From the NCBI GenBank assembly GCA_035079385.1, contig JAVHKY010000035.1, forward strand, positions 1,736,001-1,800,000: DNA of 64,000 bases, given 5' to 3'. Position 1 is the stretch's first letter. Each line of letters begins with the position of its first letter. The translations under genes were made by a program, and so were the position numbers. This stretch comes from Aspidiotus rigidus. Its lineage: Eukaryota > Arthropoda > Insecta > Hemiptera > Diaspididae. The notes under the pieces are model-generated. The model did no database searches, was not told where the DNA came from, and was given only the letters and a program-made list of their open reading frames with translations. Below, one piece after another: positions 25,285-34,100 of the stretch.

Positions 25285-26158
25285 GTTTGGAGGTCAGTTC
25301 GAAGGTGAGTTTGGAGGAACTAGGTTTGAAGAGCTTGCCGTCAACGTGTTGTAGTTTGGCCATCACATAGGATATTTGAACGGAGAATTTGGCTCCGGGA
25401 CTGGAGTCGTCGATCTGGAGTCTCTTTTCTTCAGAGTTATGCTGTATGAAAATTGCACAAGACATAATTTCGTCAGCATGATATCTTTAACCACTAAAAT
25501 ACCAACTTACAAGTTATATGTGAACGTGTGAATGACATTGTACACATTTTCACGTTTGACAACATCACTATTGGTGTGAAGTACAAACGATTCTACTTGA
25601 CACTTGGAAGAATTTCTGCTCTACCCTCCCACCCTAGTTCCGATGACTGACCCCTACCCTAATACATATAGTAGACCTGAAGTGGCTTAAGAAGGCTAGC
25701 CTTTCTTCAAGCCAATTCTTGGAATTGGGAAAGCTGGCCTCTCCTTGTATACTACCTTTATTATACAAGACCTTCATACCAGACTTATGCTAAACCAAGG
25801 AGGCGCCCACGAAAGCCAATCGCCCAAAATATTTCATATCAGATTTCACGCAAGCTGAAGGGTGATAGCCCAAAATGTATCTTATCAGACTTCTGCCCCA
25901 CGAAAATAGCTCAAAATATTTTCCCATAAATGTAGACAATTGATTTATAGGCTTTCTCCGAAGCGTCACAAAAGGCGTGTAGTTCAATGAAAGTAGGGGC
26001 AAAAGTGAAGTAATATCTCACAAGCGCGCGCTTGACCTAGTAGAAGCCTAGATTAGAATATTTCAAGACGACTGCTAAAATATAAGAAAGGGGGTATGAA
26101 ACATGATCTTCATTCATTTGGCTACGCCAGAAAATTTTTTCTACGTTTTTTGTTGGAC
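25285..26158. other. Right flank of the DNA transposon, no gene seen
   Basis: Mixed-composition sequence with no supportable exon. Open frames on the minus strand overlapping 25022-25465 are partly antisense to the transposase tail. From about 26090 the foldback-family sequence begins. Confidence 0.4.
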
Positions 26159-26245
26159 GGCGCACGGCAAATTTCTCAAAAAGCCCCCCATAAAACAGGT
26201 TCCCTGTTAAAATTTCGATTCTCGAGCTATATATGATAGGAGGGG
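26159..26245. repeat. Foldback-family copy interrupted by insertions
   Basis: Carries GGACGGCGCACGGC, then AAATTTCTCAAAAAGCC, CATAAAACAGGTTCCCTGTT, and TCTCGAGCTATATATGATAG: the same order as in the intron element (A' then satellite unit) and as, inverted, at 42340-42625. The Penelope-like element and the LTR retrotransposon lie between this copy and that one. Confidence 0.75.
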
Positions 26246-26350
26246 GAAATTAAACGAATCCGTCCCTTCAAGTTACGGCTATCCATAATAAAACGTGAAA
26301 GACGAATACTCCGACGTGGAGTAAAACATGCAAACCGCAGAAAAATAAAA

Positions 26351-26391
26351 GACGACGAGCGCTTTCGGTTAAATAACCATCTTCAAGCCTG
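26351..26391 (-). ncRNA. Hammerhead-like ribozyme motif, left terminal copy
   Basis: The reverse complement of the right copy, so the same core: TTGAAGA, stem GGTT/AACC, GAAA, palindrome AGCGCT. Presence in both termini, with no visible difference between them, fits the known association of these motifs with Penelope terminal repeats. Confidence 0.5.
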
Positions 26392-26550
26392 AAATGAAAG
26401 CAACTGACGAACACAAGAGAAGAACGAGGTATTAAGATCGTCCAAACGAGAAATCACGGTGTGAGTCATAAACCAGTTCGATCAGGCCATCTTCCGGAAT
26501 GTACGAATTGAGTACAGTGATACCGTCAGTGTTGAGATGACGAATTATCT

Positions 26551-27213
26551 CTATATTCTCGAGGGCGAGGAATTCTCCTTATGGAGGAGCTTTTCGGATC
26601 CCTCGCGGAAGCTGTGGCCACTGTTTATTAAGTGATCGGCGAAAGCTGACTCCCCCAAGTGTCCCTTCTTCCAAGACTTCAGGTGCTCAGCTACTCGAAC
26701 TTTCATTTGGCGGCTGGTCTCACCAATATAAAAGCCTCCACAATCCTCACACTCCAACTTATACACACCACTCCTCTCATCGACAGGTATGGGGTCCTTC
26801 AGTCTCACAAACAACCTCTTGACTGTGGTAGGGTTGTAAAACGCGGGTCTGAAGCCAAACGGGCGAAGGGCCCGACCCAATTGCAGGGAGAACTTCCCCA
26901 GGAAAGGGAGACTGATCCAACGCAAACGGCGATCACGGATCGTGTCTCGGGGGAGGGAGGTGGTAGAATCCAGGAGGCTCCTCGTAACTTTCCTCCGAAC
27001 CATCACATCAACATCGACATTGACCCCATTCACTCTGGCCAGGTGTTTTATTGTGATTAACTCTTTCTTGAAGGCAGACTGACTCAAAGGAATACGAGTC
27101 AGTCTGTGAACTAGGCTATGAAAAGCAGCCACCTTGTGAGCAACAGGACCGAACGAACCACCGTGGACTAGACATCTCAACACTGACGGTATCACTGTAC
27201 TCAATTCGTACAT
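26551..27213 (-). CDS. C-terminal part of Penelope-like RT with GIY-YIG endonuclease
   Basis: A 220-codon frame. Residues 1-115 resemble the region after the RT catalytic core (thumb-like, with RRLRWISLPFLGKFS and a LGRALRPFGF segment). Residues about 145-205 are a GIY-YIG domain: GVYKLECEDCGGFYIGETSR gives the GVY and YIG elements, followed by QMKVRVAEHLKSWKKG with the conserved Arg and a following His. The domain ends around ADHLINSGHSF. The ATG lies inside the right inverted copy, so this is a 5'-truncated reading frame; the true protein would continue upstream. The YADD-like RT box is absent. The nuclease residues look intact. Confidence 0.85.
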   Translation of the reverse strand: MYELSTVIPSVLRCLVHGGSFGPVAHKVAAFHSLVHRLTRIPLSQSAFKKELITIKHLARVNGVNVDVDVMVRRKVTRSLLDSTTSLPRDTIRDRRLRWISLPFLGKFSLQLGRALRPFGFRPAFYNPTTVKRLFVRLKDPIPVDERSGVYKLECEDCGGFYIGETSRQMKVRVAEHLKSWKKGHLGESAFADHLINSGHSFREGSEKLLHKENSSPSRI

Positions 27214-27321
27214 TCCGGAAGATTGCCTGATCGAACTGGTTTATGACTCACACCGTGATTTCTCGTTTGGACGATCTTAATACCTCGTTCTTCTCTTGTG
27301 TTCGTCAGTTGCTTTCATTTC

Positions 27322-27362
27322 AGGCTTGAAGATGGTTATTTAACCGAAAGCGCTCGTCGTCT
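27322..27362 (+). ncRNA. Hammerhead-like ribozyme motif, right terminal copy
   Basis: Reads GGC, then TTGAAGA (core box 1; consensus CTGANGA), a 4-bp stem GGTT/AACC with a small loop, GAAA (core box 2), then the palindrome AGCGCT followed by C and GTCGTC. Short palindromic stem III sequences are typical of the dimeric hammerheads described in Penelope-like elements. Stem I is weak (GGC with GTC, one wobble) and the first core base is T instead of C, so catalytic activity is doubtful. Not folded computationally. Confidence 0.5.
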
Positions 27363-27432
27363 TTTATTTTTCTGCGGTTTGCATGTTTTACTCCACGTCG
27401 GAGTATTCGTCTTTCACGTTTTATTATAGGAG

Positions 27433-28769
27433 TGTGATGTAACAAGAGTATGAGCGGAGAACAGACCCCCGTACATAACACAAACCATACAGAGAACTTG
27501 GATAACGTAACTTATCGAAACAGCAACCAAATCAAATGATCTTGCTTACTCCGGAAAAGCTTTCACATAGACATAGCCTGCAGGCCACCACCGTCCACTT
27601 CAGGGAGTACTCATGACTCTGATCCCAGTCCTACCCATTTCGATAAGACCCAGACTAGCTCAGAATAGAGGACGAATACTCACAAGAAAGGGCGTGGGTG
27701 GTCCGAGGTAGACCACAGATCCATTTTTGGTTTCACTTTTCGAGATCACTTAGGCTATAAGAAACGTTGTTGCTAGAGGAAGCTAAAGTTGCCGTCGATG
27801 TAAGCTCCACTTACTTACCAAACTTGAGAAAATAGTTCGTCGTAATCGATAATTATCCGTGGCTTTGATAGAAGAAAATAAACTAGGCTCATTCACGAAA
27901 ACGTGGTGAACGGAGAGAAAAAAAAAAAAAAAAAAATAGGACAGCTAGAAAATTTAGAAAGCGGGTCGAAAAGAAGGGGAAGACGAATAACGTTCGTAGT
28001 AAATTTTCGAATCATAGTATTATTTATTATTTATTTCGGAGATCTAGCTTCGAGTTAGGTATCTGTGGAAAATCTGCAGAAAAAGGACGAATGCAGAAAA
28101 GATCGATGCCACACATTTATTGGACTCGGAATAAATGAAATATTCATAATTAAACTTCTATAAATATAAATGAGGCTAACTTGAAGTACGATGGTAAAAC
28201 CGTCGCTTGAAATCTCGTGTCCAGATCACGCGCCGCACTTCTTCAATCCATAAAACGCACATTTTTTTTTCACATTTTGACAACCGGAACACTCGAATCA
28301 CGTATAAAAATCCAATATTTTACAAAGGATTGCGAAATATTTTTCGACTTTTTCTCTGCGGTTAACATCTAATCCGAATCAAAAAAAAAAAAACTTCGAA
28401 TTTTCAAATTTTCGATCTTTTCTTGAATCTCTCGAAAAACGCACTCCTCGAGCCATCGTCGGCTCATCAACCGTCTCCCCATCTCCATTTCCCTTTCTCC
28501 TCTTTAATTCAACTTCGTTTATCCGATCAGCGATAAGGTGGGAGAATTGATAAGATGAAAACGAAAAAGTTTTCGTTTGGTCAGGGTAGAATTATTTGTT
28601 CGATACACGTATACGAAGAGAAAAAAATAACGATATCGACGGTGATGTAGAGAAGAAGGAGAAAGAGAAAAAAAAATTCTTCTTCGATTTTCTTCTTCTC
28701 ATTTATTTTCAGATTCGAATCATGGCCTAAAAATAAACTTTAGTCTTGTGGACCTGCTGTTATTTCTCA
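27433..28769 (-). repeat. 3' LTR of the retrotransposon
   Basis: 1337 bases. On the element's strand it begins TGAGAAATAACAGC and ends TACATCACA, the canonical TG...CA. It differs from the other LTR only in a T-run on the plus strand (nine T at about 28262-28270 against ten). Contains A-runs near 27919-27936 and 28381-28393. Confidence 0.95.
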
Positions 28770-28784
28770 CTGCCCCCTCGAAGA
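28770..28784 (-). promoter_or_regulatory. Polypurine tract (plus-strand primer)
   Basis: On the element's strand CTTCGAGGGGGCAG abuts the first base of the 3' LTR. A G-rich purine run exactly at this junction is where plus-strand DNA synthesis is primed in LTR elements. Confidence 0.7.
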
Positions 28785-29333
28785 TCTACTGATTAATCCC
28801 CCTTGATTAATTAGGGGATTCTTCGAAACATTTGTCTGTGAAATTCAGGCAGTCTACTGTAAGAATATTATTTGGTGTGATATGTGATCATGGACATTCG
28901 GTGGCACTCGTTGTTCGTTGGAATCCATTTTGTATGACACGAAACAAGTAAAACAAAAAAAAAAAAAATACAAAAGAATATCTATATCTGATGCAATGCA
29001 ATCGTATCACAAGTAGAGCAGAAGAGAAAAGAAAGAAAGAAGAGAAAAAAAAACAACAACAACCAAAAATACTTATAAATAATAAAAAAAAACAATCTGC
29101 CACATAATACAAATAGAGATATAAAGATATTCATATCACAGGAAAAGAAAAAGAAAAAAAAGAATTTTAATTTATAACAGTAACAGAGTAAAGATAAGTA
29201 AAATTGGAAAACAAAAATCTTGAACTGAGATGAAAGAGAGAGGAGAGAAAGAAGAAAAAAAAATATAAATTTTCGTATGATACAAATATTCATTAAAAAA
29301 AAATCATAATAATTTCTTCATTTCTCTTTCGAA
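28785..29333. other. 3' untranslated part of the retrotransposon
   Basis: Between ORF3's stop and the polypurine tract. On the plus strand it is A-rich with AAAGAAAG-type runs. The Phe-rich minus-strand frames here are low-complexity artefacts. Confidence 0.6.
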
Positions 29334-30977
29334 TCAAGCCGAATCGGAACCGTCAGATGCGAAACTGACCTTTTTTGTTTTTGTTTTTCTTGTCGACTTT
29401 TCTGTGTCGGAGCAGTCAGATTTGAACCCAATCGATGTTTCTTCTTTCATCGATTTTTCATAGATGTCGTATTTTCTTAGCGGTAATTTTCGATATTCTT
29501 CCTCAAATTCGTTGAACTCTCTTCGAATCAATATGTTGTCTTCTATTTCTCTTGATGGAGAACTCATTGAAACTGGCATATCTCGGAGCACTCCATTGAT
29601 AGCAATTTTCTTGAAAAGATAGGGTTTCTGCGCGCCATACAGCGATGCCGATACACTTCCAACTTTATTTTTTCGAATATATATTCGAAGGATTGCTTCT
29701 GTCCACTGTTCGACTCGGGTTCTGAAATAGTCCCTACCTTGGCCCCTCGAATCAACTATACTTCCCCTTACACTTTTACCATACTCTTCCAAGTGAAGGT
29801 TAAATTTTTCGGATGATTCTGCCCCCAGAACCATCACTCGACCTAAGGTATCATCTTTAATCACCACTGGATGGATCTTGATCAGTCGACTCATTTGTTG
29901 TTTTGAATTATCTAAAACACGAAATCCAATTTCCCTTCGGAACATCTCTGCCTCGATATCTTTCATCGTCGTATATTGTAGGGTGATTCCATGAGTATCC
30001 TTCCCATTCAACTTCGGAGCAAATCTTCGTATTAACGGGAATCTACATTTCCTGTAGTTCTCAATAAACGCTGCCGTCACGTAATCATGATTACTGGATA
30101 GGTCAAGCACTATCGATCCTTCGTGTTCCATTGACTTCTCTTCTCCGAACCATACTCGGATTTCGGGCATCAACACTTTAAAAAAAAATTGATGCTCGAA
30201 AGCTGACGCGTCAATGATCTTATACTTTTGTGGTCCTGCTTCGAAAAGGCAGAGTTTTCGAGTTCCTTTCGACAATTCCAATTGTAGCGTTTCCTTCGCT
30301 CTGTCAGCGAACGTAACTTCCCTCCAATTTCCCTTTCGATTATCTATAGTCGAATCATTTTTTAATCTGGGACTCGGCTCAATCCTTGACCTGGAAGTCG
30401 ATTCCTCTTTTGAACAGTGGGCTACCGGTTCATTCGAATCAGTTTTTTCTGTGGCTCGTTTCGACAATTTTTGACTTTCTTCATTTTGAAGGACAGATGT
30501 ATGGATTTTTTCGAAAGTTGTGTTAATGAACCATCGTAGCACTTTCAGATCTATCATTTCTTCGGCATGTTCGTTTAGTGTAGTTTCAATGTCTAGAAAA
30601 CCTGGACACTGCGGATGCATCCATTCGACTCCTTCGACTACGTTCATTACACAATCCTCAATTTTAATTGTGGTCACAAACACCGGGCATATGTGAATCT
30701 TCACGTCCTCATATTTCGACTTAAGTTTCCATTTCGACATTGCTAATAGTTCGAAAGCTGCCTTGGGGTGCAGCTCATGAATATGCTGTTCTACGCAGCG
30801 ACTGTAGACCTTCGGTAGCCGAAGTGCTAATGATCCCTCAGATAACCGTTTGAACTCAGCTGGGAGTTCTTCTCCAAATAATTCGAATGACTTCTGGTAA
30901 AATTTCGATATTCTTACTTCATCTCGTATCAAGGCTCCTTGACTGTATAAGTGAAAGTTCTTGACAAACTTCGACAT
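29334..30977 (-). CDS. Retrotransposon ORF3, unknown, in env position
   Basis: 547 codons from ATG 30977-30975 to a stop at 29336-29334. It lies where errantiviruses carry env, but I see no signal peptide, fusion-type segment or transmembrane anchor, so I do not call it Env. The protein is soluble-looking and mixed charge. Roughly, residues 1-165 form a first block (with KAAFELLAMSKWKLKSKY and a His/Cys segment MHPQCPGFLD), 166-225 a polar linker, 226-480 a second block (LELSKGTRKLCLFEAG, EIRVWFGEEKSMEHEG), and the tail is Lys/Ser-rich, ending KKVSFASDGSDSA. The minus-strand sequence just before the ATG reads TATCTTTACAG then AATATG, a good splice acceptor, suggesting translation from a spliced subgenomic mRNA. 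There is a 125-base gap to pol. No family is recognised. Confidence 0.85.
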   Translation of the reverse strand: MSKFVKNFHLYSQGALIRDEVRISKFYQKSFELFGEELPAEFKRLSEGSLALRLPKVYSRCVEQHIHELHPKAAFELLAMSKWKLKSKYEDVKIHICPVFVTTIKIEDCVMNVVEGVEWMHPQCPGFLDIETTLNEHAEEMIDLKVLRWFINTTFEKIHTSVLQNEESQKLSKRATEKTDSNEPVAHCSKEESTSRSRIEPSPRLKNDSTIDNRKGNWREVTFADRAKETLQLELSKGTRKLCLFEAGPQKYKIIDASAFEHQFFFKVLMPEIRVWFGEEKSMEHEGSIVLDLSSNHDYVTAAFIENYRKCRFPLIRRFAPKLNGKDTHGITLQYTTMKDIEAEMFRREIGFRVLDNSKQQMSRLIKIHPVVIKDDTLGRVMVLGAESSEKFNLHLEEYGKSVRGSIVDSRGQGRDYFRTRVEQWTEAILRIYIRKNKVGSVSASLYGAQKPYLFKKIAINGVLRDMPVSMSSPSREIEDNILIRREFNEFEEEYRKLPLRKYDIYEKSMKEETSIGFKSDCSDTEKSTRKTKTKKVSFASDGSDSA

Positions 30978-31102
30978 ATTCTGTAAAGATATACAACCAG
31001 TTCTAAATTAATAATGTTATTCTACAGGTACATAAATAATGAAATTATATCCCCTGTCTTTCGAATTGTTGATTTACGGCATATATATATATTTTTTTTT
31101 TT

Positions 31103-34100
31103 TCAGTTGGATAATATAGCCTTCTTGGCCAGCCTATCTGCCTCATTATTATTCTGATCGAGGTGATGACCTTTAATTTTGGTGAACATCACTTCTTTCA
31201 GGCAATTTGCAGCTCTTTCTAGCTGCAAATAGACGAAATCATTTGGACGACTATCAATCGAATCAGGATTAGACTTGCTATGCCTTGTGGCTCTACTGAC
31301 CCTAAAATAATCCACTAGAAGTTTACAATCAGTGCGAATTTCTACCTGGTAAAATCCTAGATCTTTGGCTATATTTAGTGCCCTAAATGCTGCGAAGATT
31401 TCCGCCTCATTGTTCGTATGTTTTCGCGGTAAAGTTGGGAGTCTTTCAGATTTATTATATTTGCAATTCGGACCAAAATAAATCCCTATTCCAGCAAGAC
31501 TTTCCTTGTCGACACTACCATTTCCAGTGCAAGCTCCGTCGATATATATTACTACTCGTTTTTCGAAAGTTCGAGTCCAATCGTCTGCGGTCTTATGGAA
31601 TTCTATCGAAGCATCTTCTAGTTCCCTAGTTATAATTTTTACTCGCGAATTTTCCCAAAAATAGAAAAGTTCTTTTCGAATTTTTTCTTGAAACTTGAGC
31701 GGACTTTCCGTTCCTTCGAATTTTATGTTGTCAACATTCCTATGAATGTCGATCGTAACTGACCCTACTTGACGGGCTGCTTGGGTTAATCTAGGACTGC
31801 GTCTATAACCAGCATCTCTTTCAATGTGTTGATAAGCTTCTTTAAGCTCTTTTCGACTCTCTTCTTTTTCGACGACTGTCTTCCTCCCTTTTTTGGGGGG
31901 AAGTAGAATTTTGTGAATTCTATGATTCTCTTTCGGATCTTTGAAGCGAATAATTGGTAATTCACTAGAGATTTCTTTTCGATACTGTTCGTCGACTTTT
32001 AGTTGTTGGTTTTTCCAATTTCTAAATCGAGTATTTTCTGGCTCTTCCTGAGCTATGTCTGGGAGCCGAACAATATTTCGAATATTGTGAACTTCATCCG
32101 GAATATCTTTCGATAGGAGGCATCTCAATCGATACTGATTTCCATTCGTAATTTCAACGACTTTATATGGAGCCCTATATTTCCAGGTTAATTTTGCAGT
32201 ATAAATATTTGCTTTGTCAGATTGTTCATGACCCTTGAGTTTCACGAGATCTCCAACTTTAATGATTGATTTCTTTTTCGATCGTCTATCTACTCGCAAC
32301 GCCTGTTCTCTTGTTCGACGAATAGCAATTTCGACTTTTTCTTCAATATCGAGATCTCCTCTAGGTAGTTTGAGGATCTCAGCGAGTTCGTCTTGAATCG
32401 GTTCCTCAAATTGAAGCTCCCACGGTGTTGATAGAGTGACCGTGTGCTCCATTCGATTGATAATCGTCTCGATTGTTGACAAATGTTCGAACCATCGATT
32501 ATGTGGGTTTCCAGCTATTTTTAGCCTCAGCATATTGCCAATTCGACCAATCATGCGTTCAGCTAGGTTCGACTGTGGATTATATGGACTTATATGTCTT
32601 GCCTCAATTCCCAATTCCTTCATTCCATTATAATATTCATTGGAAATGAAGCATTTTGCATTGTCACTAATGACATTCGAAACAGAGCCAACTTCCTTAA
32701 CGTAATTAGCCATATGTTTTAGAACTTCTCCTGTCCCCACCTTTCTAGTTGGATAAATTTTTGTAAATCTTGAAAATCCGTCGTACACGACCAAAACATA
32801 TTTATAACGATGATTACTTGTTGGAAGGGGGCCCAAGTGATCGATAAATACATAGTCCCCTTTCTTATTAATTTCGATATGTTCTGAGGCTGGGATTGAA
32901 GCTTTCGCATGATTTTTCATGGCCAGACATAACTGACACCTCGAAACATAATCTAATATTTCAATCATCATGTGGGGCCAATAAAAATTCCTTAGCAGCA
33001 GTCGACGCATTGCATGTAAACCTGGGTGACAATATTGTATGTGATAAAACTCAACTATTGATCTCCTAATCTTTTGTGGAACTAATATTTTAGGATGCCC
33101 CCATCTACTTAGACGTGCTTGATACCCGTGATGATTAATCACGCTAGACTTATTTTCTCGAACCCACTTCTGTAGCATTCTGTCTTCTTTCTGAAGGTTT
33201 GCAAGGTTTTCGAGGTTTTCTCGAAGATCATCATCTACTTCAATGTTGTCAACCTCGACGCTATTGTGGAATAGCTCACCTAGGTCAAAGTCATCAAACT
33301 CTACTTTGGTTTCTACTTTTTTCGATCGACTTTCAGTTGGTGGGTATTCCTTGAGGTATTCGGCAATTTTCTCTAATTTCTTAGGAATGGATAAAACTTT
33401 CGCGTTGAATTCATGAATTTTCGCATCAGCTTTTTGCAGTCTTCGAGAATGTGTTGGCTCAGATGAGAGAAGTTCTGACCATGTTGCTGGGAGATAAATG
33501 ATTAGCTCGTGACCATATAGCATATAGCCATACCTTCGAAGCACTTCTCGAACCGCCATAAACTCTCTCTCTATCGGCGAATATCTCATTTCGACTTCTT
33601 TAAAGGATTTCCCGACGAATGCTATCGGTCTATAGCTTTCACCCTCCTTCCACATGATTACTGCGGAGTATGATCTCTCAGACATCGAAAAAAGAATTTC
33701 AATTGGGACATTATCATTCGGATGAAAAATCATAATTTCTTGCGATAGGGTAGTTTTGATAGCCTCGAATGCATTCTTCTCGACTTCTGTCCATCTCCAT
33801 GGAACTCGGGCTTTAGTAAGCTCAGTTAGTATACTGCGATGTTCGGCGTAATTTGGTAAATGCTGCGAAAAGTAATTTGTCGCACCTAAAAATTTCCGAA
33901 CATCTTTCACACACTTCGGTGGGTGTATCAATCGAACCAATTCGCATTTTTCAGGGTTGGGTTTAACCCCATGTTGGTTGATAATGTATCCAACAAACTT
34001 CATCTCGTTTACAACAAATTCGGATTTTTGTAAATTCAAGGTCAACCCGATCTGATTCAATTTTCGAAGCACTCGTTCAAGATGTTCATAATGTTCCTCA

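Larger units (their letters stand above)
26286..27430 (-). mobile_element. Truncated Penelope-like element with inverted terminal copies
   Basis: The ends, about 26286-26525 and 27188-27430, are almost perfect reverse complements about 240 bases long; the left end starts ATAATAAAACGTGAAAGACG and the right end is its complement. Between them is the 3' coding part of a Penelope-like element. Such elements are known to have terminal repeats in direct or inverted arrangement, to carry a GIY-YIG nuclease and to bear hammerhead ribozyme motifs in the terminal repeats. The RT palm is missing, so this copy cannot move by itself. The LTR retrotransposon inserted 2-3 bases beyond its right end. Confidence 0.85.

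Noticed and set aside
24843..25465. Ser-rich and His/Leu-rich frames opposite the transposase tail
   Set aside because: Mirror of the acidic GAT/GAA repeats of the transposase C-terminus.
26659..27060. 133-codon plus-strand frame across the Penelope element
   Set aside because: Antisense to the GIY-YIG reading frame, which has real motifs.
28888..29293. Two Phe-rich minus-strand frames
   Set aside because: Low-complexity A-rich 3' end of the retrotransposon.
29334..30977. Envelope gene of an errantivirus
   Set aside because: Right position, but no signal peptide, cleavage site or membrane anchor can be seen.
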